Shown here: in pieces, positions 11,510-23,362 of the stretch
Layout: every line of letters begins with the position of its first letter
Position numbering within the stretch: position 1 is the stretch's first letter
Source: Dipteris shenzhenensis
Taxonomy: Eukaryota > Polypodiophyta > Polypodiopsida > Gleicheniales
Assembly: GCA_047967505.1 (NCBI GenBank)
Contig: CM106539.1
Reading direction: 5' to 3' (one strand)
DNA length: 64,000 bases
The notes under the pieces: model-generated
Told to the model about the DNA's origin: nothing
The model's database searches: none
The model's input: the letters and a program-made list of their open reading frames with translations, nothing else
Translations under genes and position numbers: made by a program

Positions 11510-13058
11510 GTGGCTTGACCTTATCTGAAGCAGATCACTTTCCTGCTCCATGCATGAGCCAGAGAATAGCGTTGTTATGAGATAGGTCTATCCACCTCCG
11601 ACAAAACCAATCATTGTCTTCTCAACCCAACAAGTGCAGTCTGATAATCCATATCACATTGCTCTTCTATGCTCCTGTCTCGACCTTTGCATTTGTGAAA
11701 CAGCCCTCCAGTCTGCATGGACAGAGCAAGGATTCGTAATTCAAGGATAATTGTCCTTTCTCTCTGGAAAAAATGTAACTACTTCATCAAACCGCAACAG
11801 ATAGTTCCAAGTTGGCAATGTCCTAACTTCATTTCTACTCTACTTCTTCAATCAACATCTTTTCATTTCTAACAAGGCTTCCTGCCATCTCCATTCACCA
11901 CATTAAACTTAGTACTTTTATTGACTCATTGTCCATCATCTACTATTCCCCATGTCTTAGGTGATGTCGCCTTCCCTTCTTAATTGATGCTGGGACACCA
12001 AAGAGCAGCAAATTCACTACTGAACATGTTGAATTCATGAAAGATAGTGGAAACTGTCCGAGGAGCACTGTTTAGGCTCCCTTAACTTTTGTTGTGTGAA
12101 TAGATGCCAGATCAATGAAGAGAAGCAGGCAAAAAGATAGAACTGAGTCAAGGCCACCCATGCTTTTGCATATTTGATAGTTTCAATATACTAAGCTCTT
12201 GGTGTTGCAGAATGGAAATTCTTTGTGGCATAACTGGCATGTCACGATCAAAATGCTTGAATCCTCAATGCAAAGACGTTTATTTTTCCTATTTCAAGCT
12301 GGCAAGCAGTAGCCAGGCAAAGTGATGCGGGAAATTTCCTCTTGATAAACGTGGATCACAAAATCCTAGAGATCAAAGGTCTTACTTTTCCGAATAAATT
12401 GTTCAAACACTACCAAAGATGTTTGATTGAAGCATGCTGCAAGCAAGAACAGTCTAAACAAGGTACATATCTGACAAATATAGATAAAAGTGACTTCATA
12501 ATATATAGAAGTATTGAAACAGTTCTCCAAAAGATTATGGTCTTTCAAGTTTCATCTATTATATTAACATGAACATCTGCACTTTTTCCCTACGTCTGGT
12601 CCACCACAAAAGTAACACATCATGCGTCATCCATCCAAGATTGCAATACAACCAAAACCTGCAGATGAGTGTAAAACCCTGGCCAAAAATTGTTCTGAAA
12701 GAATGATGTTACCAAGTACAAACCTTGAGATGTTGTCTGCAAGGATTAATGTCTCATGTAAGCCTAACGAAAGAGGCAAGTTCGTTAGATTCTTCAAAAA
12801 CTGAGATCCACATTCAGCCAAGGCCTACGTATAGCTAGCTATGTTTCATAAAATCTCATACCCTTTGTTCAGGGTAGCACTTGTCCGGTTCCAGATCGTC
12901 TAAGTGTAAGGCCTGGAAGAGAGGTTTCCGATTATCTTAGATCTCAAAACATATTATACCGTCAATTCTTGCAGCTGAAATTCATGATGTACATCAAGGC
13001 AGAAGTCGGAGAGGGTGAAAATGCACGTACAACCTGATCGTAATCCCGCTCGGACACC
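11510..13058. other. No gene recognised; includes the region 3' of TIM14
   Basis: No coding exon was identified. The part nearest 13058 must hold the 3' UTR of the TIM14 gene transcribed leftwards, but I could not place its polyadenylation site. Confidence 0.35.
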
Positions 13059-13819
13059 TCAAAAGGCTGACCCACTTCCCCTAGTTTGTCCGAGCAAAAC
13101 ATCCTTCGCTTCATTTATCTTAGAGGCCAAATAATCACTTCCACCACTATCAGGATGATTAGCAACCATGACTCTTCTGTGGGCTTCTTTCACCTTATCT
13201 TGAGCTGCACTTTCCCTGTCTTGACGATGACAGTCACCATAAGCAACTCACTATGCAATCATACTATAGATATGATCAGTCAAACATTCCTAGTCTGTTG
13301 GAACAACCAGCCTAGATCATCAAAAACGCATCTTACATGCCAATACACTTTAGAGAAGAGAATTCATTACTTACCTTACACCTAAAATTAGAGCTGCTTC
13401 CCTCCGAGTCATCACAGGCTGAAAGCCACCTTCGTAGAATTTGCGCAATCTCTGGGTGGGAGGCCGTGCTTTATATGCTTGCCAAGCTTCTATTCCATAC
13501 TTGCCTGCTAATGCTGCCACTGCCACTGCTACTCCTGCAAGCAAAGGCGTCGCCTGGAACGGAATATAGTGTCTTCAGAGCGTGTAAGACCGTGGCTTAA
13601 AGCAAGCACTATCCTGACTATAGCTGGTCTCTTTGATTAAAAAGCCCCATTTCGGTGCGAAGTAACAGGTCTACAAAATGGGAAATCTAGATCTCGACCA
13701 AGAAAGCATCCAAGTTTGATCTGGGTTCAACAGAAACCCTTAAGGTTCAAACTTCCGGAATGAGCAGACAACTTTCAAGTACGAAACAGGCAACCGTTGG
13801 ATAACAGGAGGTGTACCAT
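13059..13819 (-). CDS. TIM14: TIM14/PAM18, mitochondrial import motor J-protein
   Basis: Three exons on the minus strand: 13819-13817 (only the ATG), 13553-13375 and 13215-13059. Introns 13816-13554 and 13374-13216 both have GT..AG ends. The joined CDS has 113 codons including TGA, i.e. 112 residues, the length I know for plant TIM14. Residues 4-18 form a hydrophobic segment ([14 protein letters not shown]). The linker holds [13 protein letters not shown] and [10 protein letters not shown]. The C-terminal J-like domain has the HPD motif at 81-83 within [11 protein letters not shown], then [15 protein letters not shown], and ends GSGSAF. In the family, this inner-membrane protein stimulates mitochondrial Hsp70 in the TIM23 import motor. 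The ATG has good context (GGTGCCATGG), and an intron directly after it matches the ATP... start of exon 2. No disabling change was seen. Expression is inferred, not shown. Confidence 0.93.
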
Positions 13820-13993
13820 GGCACCAACTTCGACAGCGGAGAGTTTCGTCGTCAAAGCTTCACCAACAAATGCTTGAGCGCTGCAATAGCCCAATTATCT
13901 TCCCCCAATGATTGTGAAGGAGGAATTTTTTCTAAGAAATTTTAAGCTTGAGAGTAGTAAAGAAATTGACATTTTCTTATTGAAATGTGTGTG

Positions 13994-13996
<3 letters not shown>

Positions 13997-14042
<46 letters not shown>
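13997..14042. repeat. GA microsatellite
   Basis: About 23 GA dinucleotides with one AA interruption, roughly 180 bp upstream of the TIM14 start. It may lie in the promoter or 5' UTR region of TIM14, where GA/CT tracts are common in plants. Confidence 0.9.
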
Positions 14043-14631
14043 CTTTCCCCTTTTACAAACACAAGTAGCATGACCCGTCTGGGACGGGTTAGAGACCCGC
14101 TCTGGTGGTCGATCTTAATTTTAAGAAAATAAAATTTTAAGTTTCAAGACCCCTCCATCTCTTCAATTTGTTCGTTGCGAGTGCTTTGATTGTGCCATAA
14201 ATTTAGTATGTGGTGCTACTTAGGAAATAGAGCAAGCAAAAATTTGAGTAGTTATGGAGACCTTTATTCCTCTCAACTGCTTGGAAGATTAATGTGTTAT
14301 GTGTCATGCTTTAGTGGACTTTTGAATGCCTCAAGTAGTAACCATGGGTTTCAAATTTTCTATTATGTGCTATTGGATGCAAAAAATTCATCATGTTTGC
14401 GGCAAATCCATCATCCAATGGGAGCAAGAACAGAAAATCGATAGGGAAGGGGGATAAACGTTCAAAAATGGAAAATGTTTTAGCATGTGTATGTGTTGAT
14501 TGTTTATACATATGTGCACATTATTTTGTGACAACCTTTGATGGTACAGAGAGCATCACTCTTGTGGTGGCTCAAAGAGAATTAGCAATAAGTGGCATAA
14601 GTAATATAAGATGCGAGTGAGATTTCTTCCA
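14043..14631. other. No gene recognised
   Basis: Non-coding by eye between the GA tract and the MITE; no motif or repeat identified. Confidence 0.35.
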
Positions 14632-14639
14632 TCCACAAT

Positions 14640-14886
14640 CTCGGGGGGGTCACTATGTATAAACCCTCTATATCACGTGCGTTCAAGGCCTATATTTAAA
14701 GTCCCTTATCTGTAAAAAATTTCATTAATAAAATGTACCCCTTTTCTATACAGATCTGTAAATTTTTTCCAAAACTATTTTAAATAGTCCCTTATGTATA
14801 TTTATTTCTGTAAATTTTAGAAATAAAAAAAATCCTTCTGTTGAACTCACGTGATAGGGTTACATATGATGAGTGACCGCCCCAAG
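14640..14886. mobile_element. 247-bp hAT-type MITE, copy 1
   Basis: The element starts CTCGGGGGGGTCACT and ends AGTGACCGCCCCAAG, a 15-bp terminal inverted repeat with two mismatches. It is flanked by a perfect 8-bp direct repeat TCCACAAT at 14632-14639 and 14887-14894. A second copy at 24441-24687 is also exactly 247 bp and about 97% identical. It has no coding capacity. An 8-bp target duplication is characteristic of the hAT superfamily, though the terminal sequence is not the usual CAGGG/TAGGG form, so the superfamily assignment is an inference. Confidence 0.9.
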
Positions 14887-14894
14887 TCCACAAT

Positions 14895-17800
14895 CAAAAC
14901 CTCAAGCCTTAAATAAGAATTTATTAAATGTTCCACATGATTTAACGTTTGATTTAAATCAAGAAATGGGAATTGCATGGGTGACTCTTTACTACAGGCA
15001 ACCTAGGGAGATCATTTGGGTTTTCTTTCCCCTCCTTGAGCCACATGTTATCCATATAAGCTGTTGATTTGGTTTGTTAGATTTGGCTTGAATTTTACTT
15101 TTTGTTGTTTTGCTTTTCATAGATTTAGATGAATTTTGCACAGCATGGAACTAGTTTAACCCTTGATTTCTCATTGATGTAAGGGCTAAAAGATTTCCTT
15201 CAAAAAGTGATGCTCCCTAAAATTGTCTTGCATACTCTCTTGCTTTCACATATTACAATTCTAGTCCTTCCAAATTCCAATAGCTTGCCCTTGTTCCCTT
15301 CCCGGATATCCATTACTCCTTCTATTCTAATATCTTCAATGTCGTCTTAAGGAGTTTGTGCTTGCAACTTAATGTGCCCATTGATGGCAACTCTCTCCAT
15401 CGTAGGTGATGAAGAAGGAGGCCTCAAGGGGGGTGGAGCGAGGATGTGATGATGGAGTTACCTCCTGACCCTAAGCATCTTGTCATCGTCACACAACAAC
15501 CCTACGAGGGCTTTTGAATTCTTGCTTACAACGTACTTAGAACAATGTACTTAAGCTGTGCAATCATTATGACAGCTCAAACACACTTTCTCCTCTCAAT
15601 TCACTTGGTTTGCAACCTCTCAAGAGTTTCTTTGGTTGCTAATCGATCACATAGTTGTAGGAAACATTTATTGCTTTGGCAACTAGTTGCTTGCGAGCTG
15701 GACGATGTGTATTTATCAGTGCTCAAGAAAAGGCTAGTTTGCAAGAGACGTGGTATTTGCAGGCTTTTGTGTGTCTCCCAGAGATCGACGTATGCCTTGA
15801 GGATTAAGTCCTCTTCCATGGCTGGACATACTGCAACAATTCATGCCCCGTGCATTCTTGGTGACGCTGAAGATTTGCCATCACATGACAAGGGGTAGCT
15901 TAACACTCTCGAACATCAAATGCTCCTTATTGTTCATTTTTTGCGAAGTAGATCTTTAATTAAAATTATGTGCGTGTGCAGCAACGGAAAATCTAGTGTC
16001 TATGTTAAACAATTGAAAGCAAGTAGACACAGAGATCAGAGCTCATATCGGTAGATGCAGGCACACCCACTCAGCACAACAATCTTCGAATAAAGAAGGC
16101 AACTCGACACAAAAGGTAGTTGCTCATCAAATTAGAGTTCCAATATTCATTCGCTCCCTTTCACCCACGTCTGTTCACTCTCAGAATTCTTGGCCGATGA
16201 ATGACGAATTCCTTAGCAACTTAGTGTTTGTACTCAAACCATGGTCAGACTCTCGGAAGATGCATGGCATGCCACAATCTACAAATATGCAAAGATCCCA
16301 ACAAAAAACAGTCGAACTCGTGCAACCTTGCTCATCAGTAGATCACTTCTCTACGTCTAGCTGGAAAAGCATTCCAAGATATGTCTTCACCTTCGTGGAT
16401 GTTGTTTAATGCTGCATGAAACAACTTTTATAGTATGTGGACTAGCAAGAATCTGCTCCCGGTCTCAACAGGGTGTAAGCTGGAGCAAAGAAGATACTAG
16501 CTAGGTGCTATGAAGGTGTGCTTAGGTAGACATGGACATGGTATTTGTGTCATGCGATGTGAGGGGGGATGCCAACATCAAGAAGACTATGAACCGTGAG
16601 GACCTCGCAGCCACGCACAACAAAAGGAAGATCATGCAGCATGTAGTGACGTTTCCACTCATAAATCGTTCCTTTGATTGAAAATTTATTCATTATGGTT
16701 TTCTTAAATGGGATTCAATCAAAATCATATCCCCTTCACTACATTATAGTTCTACTCATCTTGAGAGTGTATGTCATCTTGGAGCATGAGAAATTGACTC
16801 TAACAGTGAATATATTAAAGCGGGCACTCAGGAGAAGATTGAAGAGAATGCTTGCTTTCAAAAACCATGGGGATTTGCCACTAAAATCAACACTGAGCAG
16901 TTAGCCTTCCTACTACTTTTTGGCCTCCAAAGCTCTATAGGAGCTGATTTTTGCGATCTATTGTGAAGGAGACATCCCACGATCATACAATCTACCAAGG
17001 GAAAGAAGTGAACCCAACAAGGAGGATTGGCTATGAAGCCTAGATATTTCGTGTAATGGCTTGATGTATATCCGCAGTCAAGGACATGCGTAGATCCTCT
17101 CAGGTTGACATTGACAAGTTTTTGGGATATGGTCTCTAATATCAAAGAAATCACCAAAAGATGACGAGAATCTTAATTTTTCCTAATACACTGCTCATAT
17201 TGATTTTGCTAGCATTTGGCTACGATTACGACTACCGGCATTCATGTAACATGCCAGTATCTTATCCATTCCTAGGACTTATCCTCAATGCTAATATTCT
17301 CGACATTTATATTCTCGGCTTTATCTCGATACCCAAGGAAGGGCCCGTTCCCTCGGATTATAACTCTTTGGGGAAGGAAGCACACCGCCTCCCCACTGAC
17401 ACTATGTGTGGTTATAATAATTATATATTATATATTATTGTACAAATATTTTCAATTGCTTGTCTATTTGAAATTGCTTGTTTTCAATCTATATTCTTAC
17501 AACATTCCTCTCTTTTGATGATTGATGCATGTTATCAATGCGAGGGAGCAAAGAAATCCAAGCTGAATGCAATGTCAAAGGATGACGACACATTTATTCA
17601 TATGGTTGTAGTCCATGTGACAACATTGTGTAGACTACACAATGAGGATCAGTTATTGTATCGCCTTATTCATGTATTTGTTGGGCTTTAGTTTCCAAAA
17701 TATGGACATCACAAAATCAATAATAAATCACCACCCCTGACATTTGCACAAAGGATCGGGTCCTAACGGACCCTGTGTCATGTCTCATGTCCACCATTTT

Positions 17801-18399
17801 ACTCATTTGCTTTTTTCCTTCAAATTTTGATAAAATTAGGATTCATGTTCAATTTTTGAGTTAGTAATTATGCTCTCCATGACGGAAGGGATGCCTTCTA
17901 CAAATCTAGTTATTTTAGTGTTTCAAAAAAATCAAAGACTGCCTAAGTTTCAAATCATGCTTCTTGCGTCCTACTTTTATGCTTCTATCATGGAGGAGTT
18001 GAGCAACACCACATTGCCAAGGGCATTACTAGAATTCAAAGAGTAGAGAGAAGGGCCAAGTTTATTGATGAAAGCTTTCCACAACTATAGTTGCCACAAT
18101 AATGGGATTAAAATACTTCCAATATTAAAAAATGTTTTACTTTTATGTCCCAAGCTAGATATATACATTCTTAGGGCCTCATGGTTTAAAAGGATTTAAA
18201 CTGGTCTCAATTTAATTTTGAAGTTTTTCAAACTTCCATCACAAAACAGTCCTTGAGGCAAATCCTTTTCACCTTGCAAAATGTAATTGCATATTATTCA
18301 TTATACATCGGTAAATGTGCTTTTTTCCAATCAATGGTTGGATTCTTCTTGGAATGTCATGCCTTTCCCAGGGCTATATCTACATGAGCAAGCTTGATC
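14895..18399. other. No gene recognised (3.5 kb)
   Basis: Many short open frames are present on both strands, the longest at 17161-17691 (plus), which is hydrophobic but lacks any family motif. A minus-strand frame at 15601-15819 begins MEEDLILKAYV, which faintly recalls the start of a MYB repeat, but the conserved tryptophans are absent. Nothing is called. Confidence 0.3.
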
Positions 18400-18515
18400 A
18401 TTCTCCTTTGCATAGTCCTAATCCAAAGCTCTAACTAGGCAACCCTTTGGTTCTACACTTTAGTATATCTTCCATCTGCCATTTTGATTGTGTGCATAGT
18501 TAGATGAAGTAGTTT

Positions 18516-18720
18516 TTATTTCAACCATTTCACGAGCTTAGAGTTAATTACATTATGTGTTGACACTGAGTCAAATAACATAATGACATCATGATTGTGT
18601 GTTGATGCTGAGTCAAATAACACAATGACATCATGATTGGCCACTTGCCCCTTCATTTTAACAAACTCTATATCACTAAACGGTGTATACCCTATTCTGG
18701 TAGGCTTAGACAGACTGTTT
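18516..18720 (-). pseudogene. Retropepsin remnant with duplicated active site
   Basis: The minus-strand frame contains HDVIVLFDSASTHN followed directly by HDVIMLFDSVSTHN and then VIN. The gypsy protease consensus here is LxDSGSTHNFI, so the catalytic Asp-Ser pair appears twice. The duplication is a 42-bp direct repeat at 18554-18595 and 18596-18637 and keeps the frame. Gly of DSG is replaced in both copies. Confidence 0.65.
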
Positions 18721-18723
18721 ATC

Positions 18724-18837
18724 ACTAACTTAGCAACATATACACACAATAACATAGGTACTGACCTCTAAGAAGATCCTACTAACTTAGCAACATATAC
18801 ACACAATAACATAGGTACTGACCTCTAAGAAGATCCT
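18724..18837. repeat. Perfect 57-bp tandem duplication
   Basis: The unit beginning ACTAACTTAGCAACATATAC is found at 18724-18780 and 18781-18837 with no difference that I can see, which implies a recent slippage event inside an otherwise old gypsy fragment. Confidence 0.9.
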
Positions 18838-20193
18838 ACTAGGGCTAAATCTACATCTCGTTAGCTATGAGACTTTTTGCCATTTCTACTTTGCATATTG
18901 AGACTACCATTGTAGCCATCTGCAACGATCCTTATTGGATGGACAATTTTTCCACTGATGAGGTTGAAGGCATCCAAAACATGAGCCTTATCTCCTCACT
19001 TTTTCCTTTTGTTCCATGATTAAATAGGATTTCAACCAAGCCTAGCTACTGGATTGGTTTACTTTTCTTTTCACCCCAACCATGGTGCTTGGGTTTGAAG
19101 GATCCTAAGTTGGCTTTGGCTGCTTGGCTTGGCTGTGGGGCACCAGACTTTCTTACCCACCTCTTTTGAAGCCCACTCCTTTTTTTTTCATGAAAAAAAA
19201 AACCCACTCTTTTTTGGTACTCATACCAAGACCCTACCTACACAAACCCATGTGGCTTATCTCTGGCATCTTCATACTTTAGGGTTATAGCTATTGCTTC
19301 ATCTAGCATATTCACATACTTATCCCGAACTTCCATTTAATTCTACTATTCTTTACTTGCACCTACTGAGGAAGAGGTTCAGATATTTGCATTGTACATT
19401 CCCTAAATTCTTTACTTGCACCTAAGAGGTTCACATATTTGCATTCAAGCACATTCCCTAAATTTATCAATACATTCAACCATTAACAAATACTTTTGAC
19501 GAAGGTATTTATATTGATCCCAGGCTCCAAATGCTTCATCAAGAGGTAAGAAATGTTTTCCAAACCCTTCCTAGGTAGTAGATGTCACATTTATCCTTTT
19601 GTTGTTTGATCCACCACCTATCTATTGCCTTAGTAACATATGAGTGGCCTCGCAAATTTCCTCGTGTTAATTCTAATGTTACAAATGGCAAATGTTTTGT
19701 CCCATGTGTTCAACCAGCCCTCAATGCTAAACTATGGTCTATTATCCGGTGAGAATACTTTTTTGGTCTATAGTTTGTAATATTTAATGGCATTTTGGCC
19801 TTCCTAGGCTCGACCATGTATATATTAGTTTCAAGCTCCATAGGAGCTTTTCCTTTTACTTCTCTCGAAGGCCTTACAAATATACTTTGAACCATCCTTT
19901 TAACTTTGGACTTTCCTACATTAGCTTGTAAGTGTTGAGTCAAAATTTGTAGAGAGGCATCTTCTAACAATGCAATCCTACTTGATAATATAGGGGTCAT
20001 AGGGGACACAACCCTGCAGTGCTGGCCAAAATGCTAATTCTATGTGATTCAACCATGAGGCTTCTTCCCCAACTTCCATTGCAGTTTCTTTACCTTTATC
20101 TATAGGGTCACAAACCTAGAGTATAAGAGTTTAACCCTACTTGGGTAGGTTTTTTGTCCTTATTTTCAACACGCACTACCCCCAAGCTGAAAT

Positions 20194-20663
20194 TGTTGTG
20201 TGTAGAGCCTAATATGTTTTAGAGATTGTTTTTGGTCGTGCTTTGGACCCACGCATGCTTATACCCATTCTATGAATGTGGGTAGGGGAGGAAACGCCCC
20301 CGCTAGGACATCGCCGGGTTCCAACTAGGACATCGCCGGGTTCCAACGGGGGCCAGTGAAGCCAAAATACATGAAAATCGGCGCATGAGTTGCTTATGAG
20401 TTGTGTGGTCAAATTTGTAAGATAAGGGTGTGGCTCACATAGCAAAAAAGTAGTGGATATACTCCTTGTATCTTATATCTTCTCGCTTGCTGGATAAGTA
20501 AGACCCAAGACTGGTTGTTTCTCCATGGACACAGCCCACACGGGGTGAACCACAAATATCGGTGTCTCTTTGTCTCTTCCATTCTGTGCTCTTTCTGTAT
20601 TGTGTATTTTACACATTCTGCTTCTTGCATTGTTGCTTTATTATTATCGTGTTTCTTCTAATA
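20194..20663 (+). mobile_element. Solo LTR of a Ty1/copia element (470 bp)
   Basis: It starts TGTTGTGTG and ends TTTCTTCTAATA, the final dinucleotide reading as CA changed to TA. It is flanked by the 5-bp repeat GAAAT at 20189-20193 and 20664-20668. The right part carries GGGTGAACCAC...GTGTCTCTTTG before the pyrimidine-rich end, a sequence order typical of the 3' part of plant copia LTRs, which sets plus orientation. Alignment of copy A with gypsy copy B shows the same block is absent from copy B, supporting an insertion. Inside, a 22-bp unit is tandemly doubled at 20303-20346. Confidence 0.75.
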
Positions 20664-20745
20664 GAAATAGAGTGGAAATCAACCAAATCCAAATTTTCAT
20701 TGCTCTATAGGCATAACCCCAAATATTCAAAAATTGATACAAGTT

Positions 20746-22464
20746 CCTAATAACAAGAGAGAAAAAGTGTGCAGAAGCACTTGCTTTTGTTTAATAAGAA
20801 AGCTGTAATATATTATTTAAGATCTACAATGTTTATGAAATACAACATTGGCTCATGGCCATGTGCCATGCACCGTGCAACATCTCAATTGGTGTCTTTG
20901 CATTAATTCCAATACCTTCTACTAGTTCTATCACCTACACTTTAACCATCAATTATGCTAGTTGCTAGCAGTCAATTGAATGAATCATTGAATGAACTCA
21001 CTCTAATATGATTACATTCAAAGTACAATAACCAAGCATAAGGCCAATAACACTAACAACATCGATACTAACATGAAATTACTAGGAGTATTGGCCATGT
21101 AGTATGGCATTGGTGTTTTTGCATTAAGGACGTCCCTTGTACTAGTTCTATCACCACCATGAATATTGGCCATGTAGTATGGCATATCATATGCTAGGTA
21201 GGCACCTCCGGCCAACCATACAAAGCCTTTACTAGGACTCTTTTGGCATTTGATGTGATTCCATGGAATATTTTTCCATAGTTAGACTTGACTAGGTAAT
21301 GACATTTCAAGATCAAGAAATTAAGCAAGGAATTTGAAGTTATTGCTTTTGAAAATATTCAAGTATGTTGTCGTTGAAATGTCCCAATGCAAAATTTGGG
21401 TAACTAGATGGTCATAGGAATTGATGGGACATGGAAATGCTGGGGAAAATTGCTTGGGCATCCATTATTCCAAAGTAATTGTTGGTAATTCGTGCATTTG
21501 TCTAGATATGGCGGATTTCATGTGTGTCGATTGTCCAGCAATAGAAGTGTGTCATGATCAATTCAAGTTCAAGTATGCATGTAATTCTAAGGTTCTATAA
21601 ATACTGTTAGGCACGCTGGAAATTGATATCTTATGTATGCAGGACTATGGTCAATCCAGTATGCTTGAGTTGTTCTAATGTAACTATTGGTAATCGGTGT
21701 GTTTGAGGTCCTTAGATTGTTGTTGGGCCTTTGTTTATTAATTGCAGATGATGTTGCTCCATGAGATTTGCTAGTTGTATTTAATGTTCAAGCATGTCAT
21801 TGTTGAAATCTCCTAAAGCAAAAGTTTGGTAAAACTAGATGGTTTTGTAAGTAATACTTGTGCTATTTGTTTGGGATGCTAGTGAAGAAGAAATTGCCTT
21901 GACACGTAATAGTGTTGATTTGGTAACATTTTATAAACTTTGCTTTTAAAGGGTTTTGTTCTTGGAATATCCATTTTTCACTTTCACGAGGCAATTGGTA
22001 TAGGCCACATGTTATTATGACATCAAAGCCATCAAATGGTGAATTATGAACGTGATTGATGGCACATAGACTTCTATCCATAAAGTTAAACATTCTCTCA
22101 CTAATTGTGATATCTTTTCCAAAATTATTGTTTGAACTTCCATGTATCCCATTGTGAGTTTCTCTAATTTTTCTTTGGTTAACTCAGGCATGTCTTTGCA
22201 ATTTATCGATATACCTAACGTTGAATGTAGAGTTGCACTCTTTATGTTGTATGCAACTTTCCTTATTTCACTAGATCAAAATTGGGTTTTTTGCTATACC
22301 AACATAGTAGTTCTTGATTGAGGGATGTATGACAATTGTTTTACGAGTTCCAACTCCTCCTATTAGGAATATGTAGATGGCCTTGTTAGGGTTGTTCTTT
22401 TTTTCCACATTATGTTGTCAAATATGTCATTGCTCTGGGTTTAGTAACTATATTTGTGGCTAGT
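20746..22464. other. No gene recognised
   Basis: Non-coding by eye. A short repeat with GGCCATGTAGTATGGCAT occurs twice near 21090 and 21168. Nothing else was identified. Confidence 0.35.
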
Positions 22465-23142
22465 GTTCTGCAAAATGGGTTCAGGAGGAGCCCATTTGAT
22501 GCAGATTTGTATATCTTCAGAGAAGGAGGCAGGTGTATGATCGTGGTCCTTTATGTGGACGACCTTGCCATAACAGGGAACCATGAAGAGAAGATCTCAC
22601 AGATGAAGCATTTTCTAGGAAGAGAGTTTGAAATGACAGACCTTGGACTGATGCATTTTTGTTTGGGGATTGAAGTTTCGCAAGAGCCAAAACAGATCTT
22701 CATTTCACAGCTGAATTATGCTGGAGAGATACTGAAGGCATTTGGCATGGCTAAGTGCAAGACAATTGGTACCCCTATGGAGGTTGACGCGAAGCTCTCA
22801 AACGAGGATTCATCACCACTGGTGGACAAAGCGAAGTACAAAAGGCTTGTGGGCAGCTTGATCTACCTGTGCAACACACGGTCGGACATCAGCTTTGTGA
22901 CTGGTGTACTTAGCAGGTTTTCCAATAAGCCCCGGGAGAGCCATTGGAGGGCAGGGATGCGGGTGCTGAAATACATCAAAGGCACACTTGATTATGGCAT
23001 CACCTATACCAAGGGCAACATCTTGATTGGATTCTGTGGCTCGGATTGGGCAGGAGACGTGGACAGCAGGAGATCAGTGACAGGGTACTGTTTCTCACTT
23101 GGATCTTCTCATATTAGCTTTTCTGCAGGTTGTAGAAATTGA
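22465..23142 (+). pseudogene. Ty1/copia RT-RNase H fragment with long open frame
   Basis: An uninterrupted frame encodes the C-terminal half of copia pol. It begins LQNGFRRSPFDADLYI (RT), has VVLYVDDLAITG (catalytic YVDD), FEMTDLGLMHFCLGIEV, YKRLVGSLIYLCNTRSDISF, then RNase H with SDWAGDVDSRRSVTGYCFSL. It stops soon after at GCRN, before the rest of RNase H. Similarity begins abruptly at about 22465, so upstream gag, protease, integrase and early RT are missing. The lack of stops suggests a young fragment. Its right end lies about 220 bp from the truncated end of the CACTA element. Belongs to a different copia family from the element at 33-39 kb. Confidence 0.85.
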
Positions 23143-23362
23143 AGGGAAGTAGGAGTTTCGTTTTTCTATCTATTTTGAGTTTGAGGTAATGAAATACCTA
23201 TTGATTGCTTTTCCATGTAGTTGTGGTGTGTCACATCAACTATGTGAGATGAATCTAATAAAATAGCATTATTAAATGTCATTTATTGTAGTTGCAGCCA
23301 TTTTTTCTATTTGGTTCTTGAAGTTTTGCCAAGCTTCAATGTTTTGGTTTCCTGAGTTTACA

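Larger units (their letters stand above)
18400..20745 (-). mobile_element. Decayed Ty3/gypsy gag-protease fragment, copy A
   Basis: Read on the minus strand, the right part encodes a gag-like segment (19710-20009 frame) and the left part a retropepsin-like segment with VLFDSASTHN. It aligns along its length with copy B at 50690-52030: the same order of sequence is seen, e.g. ATGAGGCTTCTTCC, TCTTCCATCTGCCATTTTGA and AGGCATAAC-CCAAATATTCA. A 470-bp copia solo LTR interrupts it at 20194-20663. No reverse transcriptase is present on its left side. Many stops and shifts; dead. Confidence 0.65.

Noticed and set aside
15601-15819. Minus-strand frame starting MEEDLILKAYV as a MYB gene.
   Set aside because: The regularly spaced tryptophans of a MYB repeat are missing and nothing upstream or downstream continues the domain.
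17161-17691. 176-codon hydrophobic plus-strand frame as a membrane protein gene.
   Set aside because: No family motif, AT-rich composition like its surroundings, and the hydrophobicity follows from T-rich codons.
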